A stretch of DNA of 64,000 nucleotides from Chaetoderma sp. LZ-2023a (GCA_034401795.1 CM067360.1:118563572-118627571); one strand, 5' to 3'; counted from the stretch's first letter, positions 13,045 through 25,126 are shown. Made by a program: numbers and translations. The notes: generated by a model from the sequence alone, not told the origin.

Positions 13045-13265
13045 CATACGCTGACATCATTTCAACTTACGTCCATTTAGCTATCACCACTTTAAGGAAA
13101 GCCACTTCAGCTGACGCCACTTAAAATGATGATACATTATCTGATGGCGCTCAAGCTGGTACCTGTTTTACTGACGTCACATCTACTGATGTAGTGTGAA
13201 CTGTCGTGATTTCAGCTATGGTTATTTAACCTGATATCACTACAACCGAGGTCACTGCAGCAGGC
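13045..13265. repeat. 15-bp degenerate minisatellite
   Basis: About 14 head-to-tail units can be cut at roughly 15-base steps, each close to ACGTCACTTCAGCTG. Examples are acgccacttaaaa, atggcgctcaagctg, acgtcacatctactg and atatcactacaaccg. Many unit junctions recreate a TGACGTCA-like palindrome. Confidence 0.6.
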
Positions 13266-14040
13266 GCCTCTTCGTATTATGTTATATAATATCTCTGTAT
13301 GGAAAACTCCAATGAGTAGTGGATTAGGGTCTCCGTGCGATCTCGCATGGGGGAAATGCACGCAAGCATGCATGCACGCACATGCGCGCATACAGGCACA
13401 CACATACACACTATAATTAAAGATGTGGTAATTCCATGTTAACAAGAGGGCGGGGATGTAATCCTTCTCTAATGCGTTTATGCCAGTAACTAGCATGGAC
13501 CTTGAGAGGTATCAGTCAAAATAATAACCAAGCCACAACATCTGCTGCATAGGTGCGGAATAGCTGTCTGGGGGGATCTATTTCTTGTTGTTTCGAGAAG
13601 CCACCATTGCTGCAACTAAATAGCAACTGCTAAGAAAATGAGGCGCCCATTTACACGTGGTCTAAGGAATTATGTTGGTTCAATTATAAACAGCTGATAT
13701 ATCACTATATTCCAGCTTTACTCAAGCTACCAAAGTCCGTCTAGGTCGCTACCACTTTTCTCTAAACGAATATCCATATTGAAAAGAGAATAGTCTCCTG
13801 GTATTCAATTATCAAACAGATAAATGAGTGTTTTGCACGGCAGCCATTAGAGTTGTAAAAGTGGCTTGATGAACAATTACGAATGTTATGCAATTATCGT
13901 GTTATTACGAAGTGATTTATTAACACGCTTAATCCTTGAAAGGCTAGAGGCTAAACACACGAGGAGCAACGTTGTTCGCACATTATTCGCATAATTGTAT
14001 CGGCATCGCTGGACCCAACGTCAATGCGAGCATGGAGTTC
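13266..14040. other. No gene seen
   Basis: Short broken frames only. A purine/pyrimidine-alternating cacgca/catgca stretch lies at 13358-13410. Confidence 0.5.
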
Positions 14041-14335
14041 TTATTGTTTTTGTTGTCTTTGTCGTTGTCGTCATCGTCATCATCGACGTCATTGTCATCG
14101 CCGTTTTTGCTGTTGTTGTTGTCGTTGTCTTCGTTGTTGTTGTTGCTTCTTCTGATGCTGTTGTTGTTGTTGTTGTTGTTGTCGCTGCTGTCGTCGTCGT
14201 CGTTGTCGTCGTTGTTGTTGTTGGTGGTGGTGGTAGTGTTGTTGTTGGTGTTGTTGTTGCGGTGGTGGTGGTGGTGGTGGTGGTGGTGGTGGTGGTGACG
14301 GTGGAGGTGGTGGTTTTTGTTGTTGTTATTGTTCA
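14041..14335. repeat. Trinucleotide low-complexity tract (GTT/GTC/GGT)
   Basis: Almost pure GTT, GTC and then GGT triplets. It gives apparent poly-Leu/Ser, poly-Val and poly-Asn/His ORFs in three frames. Equal openness in several frames is the signature of a triplet repeat, not of coding. Confidence 0.95.
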
Positions 14336-14402
14336 ACATTTTTAATACCTCTGATTCTATTAGAGGGATTTTCAGTACGCGGCTGTGTTCCTTCTGATTG
14401 TG

Positions 14403-14665
14403 GCATCATCTAAATAATAAAGCAATTAATTGATGATGACCTCAGATTCTCGATTCGATCCTCCAATTAAATTGCATGTGGATCTATGAAAATGGTGTGT
14501 GTCACTAGTGATCGACTTTTATATAAGTATTAAGGCGCTATGTTTCATTCTGAGTGTGACGTCATCTAACTAAAAACGCAATTAATTTTGACGTCAGATA
14601 CTCGATTTGACCCTTCAATTAGATTACATGTGGATCTATGCGAATGAGGATTGTCACGGCCATCG
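14403..14665. repeat. Diverged direct duplication, ~157-bp period
   Basis: 14403-14507 and 14560-14662 align. Both contain cgcaattaat/agcaattaat, a gay-ctcagat or gacgtcagat phrase, cctccaatta/cttcaattag and acatgtggatctatg/gcatgtggatctatg. Confidence 0.6.
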
Positions 14666-15413
14666 CCGCCATTCACCAACTCTGTTATCAACTCCAAAAA
14701 GACCAAATCGACCGCTACCGCACCAGGAAACCATCTGCGCAAGAAGTGCCTATTTAGATCAATTGCCACTTAGTTGTCATTATCCCGCGCTTGTCGCGTC
14801 CTTGCCGATTTTGAATGATCAAATAGAGCTCTAGGATTATTAGAATGTTTTACAGAGAACAGACAGAATGTCGGAACAGATCGATTCAGTGGATGGCTTG
14901 GTGAAGAATTACCTGTGGTATCTCCTACACTGTGATGATGTATACTATTAAGAGGGTGGGTGCGGGGGGGGGGCAATGATCCGATTATCGATGCTTGCTT
15001 ATGCCACATATATTGCTTGCCATTTATTATATAACATGTTTAGCACTCCACCAATAGCATTAATCACAATGTCCGTCCTTCATCTAAGTATCACAGCCGA
15101 GCTTGACCGGCAAATAATGCCAAATCTCCTGCCTGGTTTGAATTTCCAGTCCCGATTGTATTACGAGGGTCCATTAGTTCCAAACATTTACAAACGTTGG
15201 AAAGTTCATTACGACTGAGAAATCATCTGCAATTTGCTGTTTCACCCACTTCTAAAAGATTGCACATACCTCTGTCCCACAGGTCCACCCTGCTTTGTAT
15301 TGCAGATTTTGGCCCGTTATTGGTGTGCATCTTAAGGTAATTTAAATACGCATGCATTATTATACCCTCCATCCCCTCTCCCCCCCCCCCCCTCCCTCCC
15401 TCCCTCACTCCCT

Positions 15414-15418
<5 letters not shown>
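14666..15418. other. No gene seen
   Basis: Short ORFs without recognisable domains, and a C-run and CCCT-rich stretch at 15368-15420. I see nothing else that can be supported. Confidence 0.45.
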
Positions 15419-15454
<36 letters not shown>

Positions 15455-15472
15455 GCAAGCTACGCTCTGCCA

Positions 15473-15554
<82 letters not shown>
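15419..15554. repeat. (CT)n then (AT)n microsatellites
   Basis: CT units run 15419-15450 and AT units about 15475-15554, separated by agcagcaagctacgctctgc and cagg. The 18-mer gctacgctctgccaggat before the AT tract recurs at 50265-50282, again before an AT tract. Confidence 0.9.
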
Positions 15555-15556
<2 letters not shown>

Positions 15557-15925
15557 AACTCAGTAAATACTAGCCATTGTAAAACGAAATAGAATCCTCA
15601 CTCTTTGGTTACTTGGCCAGTTTTTCACTTTGTGTATTGATGCTGTGGACTCGCGGGCATTAGCTGTCACTCCAGTATCCCTTAAACGAACATAATTTGG
15701 AATATTGTGCTTCCATGCCTTTCCCACTACACGTGCAGAGTGCACATGGTCAAGGTAATACATTGGGAACCGTTATTGTATAAATATACTTTCTGTATGA
15801 CGCATAGCATAATTGTATTGCGTATACTACTTGTTGTGGATCTTGCGGGATTGCATGTGTGGTGCCTTAGTTGATTTATGGGGCCTGATGTTATGGGTGT
15901 AATACCATCTCGTGCTGCTGTATTC
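15555..15925. repeat. R repeat, copy 1 (shortened)
   Basis: Begins attgaactcagtaaatact after an AT microsatellite and runs through ggacctgatgttatgggtgt-like text to aataccatctcgt, where it jumps past ~710 bp present in copy 2. Other copies: 25641, 50355 and 51285. No coding capacity was seen. Confidence 0.85.
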
Positions 15926-17752
15926 TGAATACAATATTGATAACAGCATTCTCCTTAAATTCTCACAATTATTAAATTACGTTCATGAATATAAATATAA
16001 TTTGTTGTGTGGTTAAAGAAATAATACGCAAATACATATGGTTCAGTGCAAACGCACCGAAACCAAAGTCTGCAGCCATACAGGTGGTGTCTGGAAAGAG
16101 CTCCAGACCGGCGTCCAAGGGGGGGGGGGGGGGGGGCAAAAGTTAAAACACACATACTGGCTATGCCCGTCTCTATTCAAAATAGTCAATAGGTAATCCC
16201 GAGGTCACCGCGACCTTTGTTAAAAAAATTAAAATATAATAAAATAAAATACAATTTGCATAATCAGTAATAGTCTAGATCACAGCGGCCTAGGCTGTAC
16301 AGAGAATTCCAGTATAATCCTAAGGCAACTTCCAAACATCACCTCCCATCACCTCCCTCAGGGCAAGCCTTCACCAGTTGCACCAAGGCCTATACATTTA
16401 TACGGTATTTAAAGGTATTATTATTACTAAACCATTTTATGTCCAATAATTCAACACACGAATGAACATATTAAATATAACTAATAAATACAGATAATAA
16501 AATGCAAGAATACCTGAAAACTCGTATAAATTACACCCCTTGATTCAATAATTATAACCCTCGCGAGAAGGCTTAATTAACGAGGAATACGATATTGATA
16601 CCAGCATTCGCTCCTTTAAAGGTGCATATTCAAAATAAAATTTCTAAAAATAAAATTGTTTAAATTATTCATTTTAGAGGCTTAAACTGTGAGTCTATAT
16701 GTAATGAAACGAAATGCATCTTAACATATGATGATTCCATTCCATATAAATTAATATACTTTTTAAGTTGCGAAATTGATATATAGGCACAGGCCTCTAT
16801 TTCAATTTGGCAACTTAAAAAAACTGCCTCTATTTCAATTTCGTAACTTCAAAAATTATATTACTTTGTATGGAATGGAATCGCCATATATGCTAAGATG
16901 TATTTCGTTTCATCAGATATAGACACATTATACAGAATTAAAAGATTACAATTTTAACAAAACATTTTCTAACAGCCTGGTGTTAATAATCACTTAAAAA
17001 TTATCGCAATTATCAAATTACGATCACAAATATAAATATAATTTACAAGAAGGTCTAAAAGACCTAACTTGACGTCATAATCAACTTTAGATTATATTAT
17101 ACTAATATGTATGGGCCGTGATTTAAATTATACTATGGTTGACTTATATTGAATTCTTATCAAGAATTATAGTCATTGCATGCTGGTATTGCATAGTTTT
17201 TTAAAACAGCATGCGTCCCGTTGTAGGCCTACACGATTGCACCTTAAATCGCCTGTGTATTAAACCCAGAAATCCAAATATAAATACCTTCGATCGAAAG
17301 ATATTATTTCCATAATAAACTTAACAGAACGAGTTGCCTCCCTTGATAAACATACATATCCAGGGTCAGAAATCATCTATTTTAATGGTGATTGATATGA
17401 ATCAGGATGGCCGGCGCACCGGATTTGAACAGGTTATGGCCATTTTCGCTAATTGCGGATGAAGTATAGCCTTTGTCACAAAATGACTTCTTGATAGCGA
17501 TTATCAAATGCTCAGTGAAATAATACATGCATTAAACAAGTTCAAGTTCAATATTATTTATTTCACAATTTATGTACATGTTAACAGATACTACACAAGA
17601 AACACACAAAGTGGACAACAATAAAAAGCGTTCACATAACTTACAATACATAATATATTTTTAATGCGCAAAATAAATGTACTGCCTTTAAATACCAAAT
17701 ATCGGTTTGCAGAATGCTTTTGTGAACTTAGGTACCAGTTTCAAACAGGGAT
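15926..17752. other. AT-rich spacer left of transposon copy 1
   Basis: No gene. It contains an internally repeated block (a phrase near 15946 reading atattgataacagcattctc recurs in variant form near 16596) and a ~200-bp foldback at 16703-16913. Near 17540 is a ttcaagttcaa phrase, a common LINE-tail-like motif. The same DNA is at 26716-28549. Confidence 0.6.
16703..16913. repeat. Foldback (imperfect palindrome), copy 1
   Basis: The left arm 16703-16779 (atgaaacgaaatgc...gcgaaattga) pairs with the right arm 16832-16913 (caatttcgtaac...atttcgtttcat). The loop is ~50 bp and itself partly repeats the arm end. It resembles a small MITE or snapback element. The duplicate is at 27497-27710. Confidence 0.75.
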
Positions 17753-18158
17753 AGATATCTCACAGGGACTCCTACCCAGTCCAAAAATTGACATCAAAAT
17801 ATATTACCATCCGCTACACTATATACAATAATAACAAGGGGCGACAACTTTGAACTTGAATCTTGATACCCTCGGTACGTTTATGGCAAGAAGGCCTTCG
17901 AAATACACCTGATTTATCACGCCGCTTAGGCTAAAACACTCTAGTATGATCCATGAAATTATTCATACCCAACACACTTACTGTCGATACGGAGAAGGAC
18001 AGAAAATATGCCATCAAAGGTGAAATATTACAACTCTTTTCGTTCGTAAAATCTTGGTGGACGGAAGTAGATAGCTCGCGTAGATAATCCTGCAATTTCA
18101 TTGGTCAAACATATACACGCAAACCTTGCTCTGGCCCAGGGTAAATTGCGGGAAATTT
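17753..18158 (+). repeat. Left terminal inverted repeat, copy 1
   Basis: Begins agatatctcacagggactcc. It is the same as 28550-28955 and the inverse of 41432-41846. Confidence 0.85.
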
Positions 18159-18229
18159 AAAGAGTCTGGACTTTTCGCAAACGTCAACATGTCGCTATCA
18201 GAGAACAGCATTGATGAAAAGAATGCTAG

Positions 18230-18918
18230 ATTGATATAGTAAGGTTTATTCATGCCCATAGAAGCCGGGTATTATGTTTTATCGGGAGAGAGCGGGTGTA
18301 TCTGCGTTTGTGGATAGAGGTGCCATGGGGATGGCTGGTTCGTTGTGGTGAGGGCGGGTGTCTGTGTGGCGGTGTGGTAAGGAGGCCGTTCTATAGGCTC
18401 TGTCTATGGTTGGCTACCTGTTATGACGATATATAGAGTCTTGAATCTATAATTTAAATATTTGTCATTTATTTACTTTCACTGTTTTATATTTTCTCGT
18501 CTGTATATATGTGTGTACATTTGTTGGATTTCCCAATAAAGATTGATTGATTGATCGATCGATCGATCGATCCATCCATCGCTTGATCGATCCATCCATC
18601 GATCGATCGATCCAATTTTCCGGGGGAAGGCCCCCCCAAACAAACTATAATTAGTCATATTAAAGGGAGAATAATATCCTATATTTCACCCAATTTCTTC
18701 TGAGAAAGTAAAATTCTGCACTAAGTTATGTCTGCTTGTAAGATCGTATGTGTAGAATTTGACTTTTCAGAAGAAATTGGGTAAAATACATTCCAAGCCC
18801 ACTATGGGGCATATTCACAACTCAAAATGCAGGAGATGCCCTCTAAGAATATCTGGCTTTCAAAAAAATGTCCAGGGAGGGCCCCCTGGAGAAATTGAGG
18901 GCCCCCCTGTTGATTGAT

Positions 18919-18951
<33 letters not shown>

Positions 18952-18952
18952 T
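18230..18952. repeat. LINE-like tail and (GATT)n/(GATC)n tracts, with foldback
   Basis: AATAAA at 18535-18540 is followed immediately by GATT/GATC/CATC tetramers to about 18612, the shape of many non-LTR retrotransposon 3' ends. A second GATT tract lies at 18908-18952. Between them, 18684-18721 and 18750-18787 form a foldback (arms start tttcacccaatttc). The copy at 29030-29740 is equivalent. It would sit in an intron or 5' region of the transposase gene. Confidence 0.55.
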
Positions 18953-19300
18953 ATATATTGGCGTAAAACGGAGGGGTGAGAAAGGGGTGATAGTTTCCCC
19001 ATCCGAAGATTTCTCATCTCTCACATAATTAGTGAATCCCAGTAGTACCCCTACCCTCTAGTTTGTAGCACCACCGATTGCTTAGCCCCGTCAACCCCAT
19101 TCTGTCAATGTAGCGTCCTATGTGTATATGATTGTTAGTTGCACGAGTGTCCGAAGGAACTTTTCCAGGGGGCCCGACTGGATGGTCTAGAAGGGTGCAT
19201 CAACTTTTCTCGAATCTAGGTGGGGGGAGGGGGCGTTCTTCATTGAGTGTTGTGAAGCATCTTTAACCCTTATAAAAGTGAATTGTAAAATTCTTGGATT

Positions 19301-19415
19301 TAGCTAGTATGATAGTGAATGCTCACTTTGGAAACACTATTGTTGTAAGTTGTAACTTTCAGCAACATTATTTGCAGAATGAACATTAGCTATCATACTC
19401 ATTATTATACTAGCT
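19301..19415. repeat. Foldback near the transposase acceptor
   Basis: agctagtatgatag...cactattgttg on the left pairs, with gaps, with cagcaacattattt...actagct on the right. The counterpart lies near 30095-30208. Confidence 0.5.
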
Positions 19416-19810
19416 CCTTAAAATTGAATATCAGACATCAGGGCGATACTGGTTAATTAGCTCAAACATAATTCTGCATTACTTCAGTCACCAAAAATGT
19501 CAACTTTACATCGACAGTTTAAACTGAAATTGTGCTGATACGGAGGGGGCAAATGCCCCTCTTTCCCATTCCTGCGGTTGCTTTTGGTTGGTTGTCTGAT
19601 TGGGTAAATACTTACATTAGAGAATCGGTGTTCTAGCCATCTTCACCAATGGGCACAACTTTCAGTTCTTCATACTTGCATTGCAGATGACATCATTCAT
19701 TAGTTTGGATTGAACAAATAGACGTAAAATTTTGGATCTGTTTTCACATCTGTTTAATCGCTTCCTTTTGTTTTACAATGCATTCAAGCAATTCTTTCAT
19801 TTTATCACAG

Positions 19811-22079
19811 GCTCCACTCAACATATATTGAAAACCAAGGTTCGCGTATATCAGCTGATGAAGTAGGTCGGAAATTTAGAGAAGACTTTGGCTTAAATTA
19901 TCAACAATGCTCAATCGGTGCTTTAATCCGAAAGGTTTTTCGAGGTGTAACGGTTAAGAGGGAACGACTAGATACAGATTGGACAAAACGGGCATCTTAC
20001 TTTGTAGGGCTTAAAATGAGAGTCCAGGATGAAGATGTTTCTATAACATTAAGTGATGTTCCACAACTTTTGCAACCTGGATTCATTATTATGAGCCAAG
20101 ATGGCACATGTGTTATCATCGGAAAATACACTGGTCTGATTTGTAACGAACACTATGTATACATGGAAATAAGTATATCATCCACAGGCAGCCTTCTAGT
20201 GACGATGGGTGAGAAACTGATTGACTTTGGGCTCACTAAAATTACGATGACAAAGAGGGCGTTGTCAGTTGCTCTTTCTGTTCTATCCAGTTTCCGTTTT
20301 TGTACAGGTTTACCTATAAATGCTCTCGATTCAAATCAGAAAGAAAATTCCATGATACAGACTAGCACAAATCAAGAACATGTCGCATATTCCCCGAAAT
20401 GTTACAAGGTGTTGCCATATACCCAATATAATTCCTCAACATCGTGCGCTCAATGTGTCAAACTTGGAACCTCTAAGAGTAGGGTTAGACCCAACACATC
20501 TACTTTTGGCTGCGAAGGGCAAAGTGATCCAACTGAAAATATTAACACACGTGATGCACAGAAGATATCACCGACATTAAGCAAACCAGACGAAGTAATG
20601 GCATACCTGAAGGAAAGTGTCCCAAATTTGACAGACTTACAGCTTAACCGTATACAATCCCAGATTAGAAATGAACGAGATTCATATAGTAGGTCGTGGG
20701 ACAGCAGAATTATCCAACTGGCACTATCAATATGGACACGGAATCCTGGAATTTACAATCATATTACCGAAACCGGTGCATTGGTCCTCCCATCAGAAAG
20801 AACTCTTTGTCGATATAAGAATTCAGTTGACAAGGGAGCTGGTATCAAGGAGGACATGTTGAAATGGATGTATATGCAGGCGAAACAACAGAATCTCCCT
20901 GATCATGGCTACGCAGGCGGATTAATAGGAGACGAGATGTCAATACAACCAGACATTCAGATAACCAATGGAAAAACACGACAGTTAGTTGTCTTCACTG
21001 ATGTTGGCTCTGAGGCTGGTGCGTGTTCTAGCAAAAGTGATCCATTGTTAGCTAACCACGTATGTCAGTTTATGTTTCACGGCCTTACAGGTTTCAGATT
21101 TTTAGTTGCTCATTATCCAATAAACCAACTAAATGGGCCCCAGTTATATACTATTTTCTGGGATGTCGTCGAAGCATTGACACGGTGGGGCTTTAAGGTA
21201 ATCTACACTTGTCTCGACGGTGCTTCCAACAACCGGTCATTCATCAAGCTCCATTTCACTGATTCACCATATAAATTTCTCATGTCTGTGCCGTCCATGG
21301 TTGATCTCAAACAAGCCATTACATTTCTGGCCGACCCGTCGCACTTGTTCAAGAAAATAAGAAATAATGTACTTAAAAGTGGTAATGAAAAGTGGCATAC
21401 CAGATTGCTCGTGTACAAAGGACATGAAATTACATGGAAAACCTTTTTGGCAGCCTACCTATTGACAGAGGACCACGTGCGTCCTAACACAGCCAACAAA
21501 ATGCGAAATCATTTAGCTGAAGATGTCCTCAATTGCGAAATGCTGCATCTTATTAGACGATATAAGGAAAGTTTGTGTGATGGTGGACATATGTGCGTAG
21601 GAGTTATTTCATTGCTAGAGCAAACAAGCGTGTTGATTAAGTTTTTTAGAGACACTAGGCCAATACATGATCTGAGTAACGACAGATTGCTGAAATTAGA
21701 AAATGTTGGCAAATGGTTCCTTGAATGGGAAAAAGAAAGTATTTCTAAGAATCTAATGTCGGAAGAAACAAGAGAAGACATCCAATTCATGATTAGTGGG
21801 TTTCTCCAGCTAACAAAGAGAGTCACTCAAGATTTGCAAACGACATTAACACCTGTATATATAAACAGCGATATACTGGAGACTATCTTCTCACAACAAA
21901 GAGGGTTACACCACGGAGCAGGTAATAATCATAATTACCAACAGTATAGCTATACCACTAATAGCATCACCATATGCCAAAAAGTAAGTTCGAAGAAAAC
22001 TAATTCAGCAAGGAGGAAATCATCCAAGGGAAGCGGATCCTTGCCATACAAACACCTGTGCAAGCAGCTGAGACTCTGA
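19811..22079 (+). CDS. P-element/THAP9-like transposase with RFX-like N-terminal segment
   Basis: Likely DDE-type cut-and-paste transposase of the large element. The longest ATG frame is 20016-22079 (687 aa), but the same frame is open upstream to a tttatcacag acceptor at 19810. This adds 68 codons with SIGALIRKVFRG and RASYFVGLKM, resembling the second half of an RFX winged-helix domain. In the 687-aa numbering: DEMSIQP with Asp306, TCLDGASNN with Asp401, FLADPSHLFKKIRN with Asp440, and LETIFSQQR with Glu622. The ADPSHL-K-IRN box and the final LE-x-IFSQQR box are what point to the P superfamily. No THAP zinc finger is seen. The upstream exon is unresolved: the candidate donor after 18237 would not join in phase. 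The gene begins just inside the left terminal repeat and converges on the helicase gene. Confidence 0.75.
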
Positions 22080-22445
22080 CTCCAGAGATCAGCTCACTGC
22101 AGTCTTTCATGTTAAAGCCGCGTCAGATTTACCAAGTGAGTCAGCCTGCCTGTCTGCCTGCATGCCTGCCTGCCTTGTATGTCGACATTAGTCAAATTAG
22201 TTTTAAAATATTAAAGGGATGCTAATCTCATTTCAGATGTTGTAAAGATTATGGTATATAGATTCCATATCATTTGCGTCCTACCACATTCCCTTATTCT
22301 GTATCTCAATTATCTGGCGTATTGTTGAACAAATATGGCGTAAATGTTGAACAGTGATCGCCACTATTTTGTCTCAAGCGATAATGTCTGATGTCAGGCA
22401 AGTGACAATGCATTACATTCTTTATTATGTGATACTTATCCCATC

Positions 22446-22528
22446 GAATATTTTGAAACTAATTTGAATGGAAGTTGTTGCTGCCTATGGCAGCAACAAG
22501 TTCCAGTCAAATTAGTTTCAAAATATTC
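22446..22528. terminator. Strong hairpin after the transposase, copy 1
   Basis: 40-nt arms 22446-22485 and 22489-22528 pair at 38 of 40 positions around a 3-nt loop (tat). It is the first of three related hairpins between the two convergent gene ends. The terminator role is only a guess from position. Confidence 0.5.
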
Positions 22529-23396
22529 ACCAGCTTAACTCTATGGTTGCTTTTATGAGAAATTGCCAAACTATAACTGGCACCTCTATGACAGAGTGTA
22601 TATACCGAGGCGGGCGCGCTATGTTTTTTCTGATTGGTTGAAAACTAAATCATGACAGCCGTGATAGGGTGTAGAAATGTACCAGCATTTAGCTACTAAA
22701 GCCTGCATATTTCTCTTTAGTGGCATGATAAAAAGCTTAAAATTATCGGGAGATGAGCTTAGTTATCCTTTAAATAGCACAATTCTTAGCTTCACTTAAG
22801 AAGCGCATCAAAGCATTGATAAGTATAATTGAAACATATGATTCTCCACACGTGGCTCTACATGGGATCGCGTTAAATTGCTACTATCAACACGAGCAAT
22901 ATGAGAGTGCAGACCCTCGCCACCCCATTTTAATCACATTGCATAGTTTCCGGATTTTATTTTTGATTTCCCCCGGATTTTTCGGGTTTTTATGGATTGT
23001 CCAGATTTCTACAGATCCTGCTCAACGTTGTGGAATCCTATAGTGTATGGTTACATCATTTGATGTGTTAAAATTTGAACAAAATCGGGACAATAGTTTA
23101 CGAGTTATCCAGAGGTCCAGAATTTGATCCAATCCGGATCCATGTTCTTTTATCCGGCTCATAACACACCTCTGGAAATCCTCCTGCACGGCATGTTCCT
23201 TGCTTGTGTTAAAATTTGAGCAAAATCGGACCCATAGCTTTTTATATACAGGTGTCTCTGCATGTACGTATACACGCGCGCATGCATGCACGCATGCACA
23301 CGCATGGCTACACGCATACGCACAGACATGCACGTACACAGGCATACTTAATCGCAAATACCAATTACGGGCCGAGGGTGTAACATTCTCGAATTA

Positions 23397-23476
23397 TTTT
23401 TAAAGTAATTTGAGTGGAAGTTGTTGCTTCCCAAGGCCAAAAACATCTTCCCGCCAAATTAGTTTTATAAAATTTA
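23397..23476. repeat. Second hairpin of the same family, copy 1
   Basis: taatttgagtggaagttgtt on the left pairs imperfectly with acatcttcccgccaaattag on the right. It is the same module as the 22446 hairpin and the one at 23612. Confidence 0.6.
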
Positions 23477-23611
23477 TTAGCACAATTCTTAACTTGACTT
23501 GAAAACTGCACTAATTAAAGCATTGATAAATAACTAAAACCTAATTCTCCACACATGCTCAAGATTACCTTGCCTAAAATTAATCTACAGTGAATAACAT
23601 TCTCGATATAT

Positions 23612-23692
23612 TTTAGAACAAATTTGACAGAATGTTGATGCTTTAACAAGATCTTCCAGTCAAATTAGTTTTAAAATATTTGTCAGCATATT
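23612..23692. repeat. Third hairpin of the same family, copy 1
   Basis: The left arm acaaatttgacagaatgttg pairs with the right arm atcttccagtcaaattag. It is weaker than the first hairpin. Confidence 0.55.
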
Positions 23693-23739
23693 GTTATTGT
23701 ACTATAATATCTTTAACTGATTTATTTACGAGTCGTTAT

Positions 23740-25126
23740 TCCAAGAAAAAAAGTATTTTGTGCCTTGCAACTAGTAGAAGAACGTCCATAAAGCTTGGAA
23801 TTACATAAACGCGTTTGTCAGTAAATTGGGTACATCGGGATGAGGATATTGAAACATATCTGATGTAGCAATTATTCCAGACCACAGCAGACTGGACAAA
23901 TCCAGGGTTCATCCTTTGTGAAAATCTCTCCATATTTTATCATCACCAAGGCCCCCACACGTTCTGTGCCACCATCTGGAACAATTGCTACACCCAATCC
24001 ATGGTTCAGGATCCTCGTCATAATAGATTTCTCCACATAGTGCACACATATCGGAATCTATTGTCCTCTACAAGTCTTTTTTTTCGCCCTACTCTTGCCC
24101 TTTCTAGACTTTGCGACCTTGGTAGCTTTCCTGCCATGCTGTGTGTTCTTAGATGTCGACGCGTGTATTTCCATAGGTTCAGCTGTCAATGTCTCGATGT
24201 CAGAATGTTTTGTATGCCTATTCAAGTGACTGGGGATGAGTCATCGCCTCTGATTTGCGGATGGATTCCGACACTTGATCCACCAATACATCCTTTCTGT
24301 TTGATGGCTTTAGTTTTAATCCGTAACACTCCACAAGTGTGATGATTTCACATTTTGTGAAGTTGTAAGAAAATGTAAATGTCAGGACAGCACAGATGGT
24401 TGAAGACGCCCTCTTTGTTAGCACCTGTTTACGGTGCTCCAAGCTCTTGACCTTTCCGAGGTTCGGTAGCTAGTTTTTTTCGATATTCTCCATCAGTAAC
24501 ATTGAGGTAAGAAGTAGTTATTGTCAATAAAAAGTTCTCAATAGCAATGCTACTTGCATTACATCAGCCAGAATACTTACACAGTCTTCTAATAGAAATT
24601 TCGGGTAATTGTTGCACTTTTAACTCGCCAAAATAACTGGACCCAAGCACAGAACAATTCCGAATCTGCAATGATTGTTTCGTGAACGTATTTTAAAAAA
24701 TGTCTGCTTGATATGATCTGAAGAATTTGAATGTATCATCGTTTACATTGGTCAAACCACAGTTTAAATTTTGCTTTCTCTGGATATCACAGATACTTTC
24801 TGGAATTTCGTTGTTTCTTCAATCTCACTTTGAGACACGATAACAGAGTCTAGAAGGGCCACTTTAACTCTCATGTTCTGGTCGAATATTTCACCTTTCA
24901 TATCAATCTGCTTTGAACCAGTTTCCTGAATCGATATTTGGTGTTTGCCATAGCACGCCCACCAACATATCTCACTTTCCCTTGTGCAAAAACAGAGATT
25001 TCTGGCGCGATGGCTGATGACGACTGGCCTGCTATGTCAGTTTGTTTTGTTGTGAGGTCAACAGCAAGTTTACGAATTCTTGAAACTAAGTTACCTATAA
25101 CCAGATCATTTATAGGCAGATCTTTA
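23740..25126 (-). pseudogene. Helicase gene 3' part (SAP-like and PHD), copy 1, frame-broken
   Basis: Same DNA as 34560-36043, but with many one-base indels and an ~80-bp deletion near 24363. The PHD finger (about 24190-23890) loses frame at two single-base losses relative to copy 2. The break before the PHD is different in the two copies: one extra A near 24226 here, a 5-base loss near 35031 in copy 2. Indels crowd toward the gap, so some may be assembly errors. Confidence 0.75.

Larger units (their letters stand above)
15555..25126. repeat. Large duplication, copy 1 (contig end at the gap)
   Basis: This stretch matches 25641-36043 in order and orientation across the R repeat, AT-rich spacer, transposon left end, transposase, hairpins and part of the helicase gene. 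Differences are a few percent plus indels. The largest is ~710 bp (26005-26715) missing here after 15925. The match ends exactly where the N run starts. Confidence 0.92.
17753..25126 (+). mobile_element. Large P-like/PIF1 transposon, copy 1, cut by the gap
   Basis: Left terminal inverted repeat at 17753-18158, uninterrupted transposase reading frame to 22079, hairpin spacer, and the 3' part of the helicase-PHD gene on the opposite strand up to the N run. The right half and right terminal repeat are absent. Gene order and sequence match copy 2 (28550-41846) throughout. Confidence 0.8.

Noticed and set aside
13972..14345. Three long overlapping ORFs (Leu/Ser, Val and Asn/His rich)
   Set aside because: Pure triplet repeat is open in several frames. 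There is no unique sequence or motif.
17420..17440. Pol III B-box-like GTTCAAATCC on the minus strand, possible tRNA or SINE
   Set aside because: No A box at proper distance and no cloverleaf. Part of a short palindrome.
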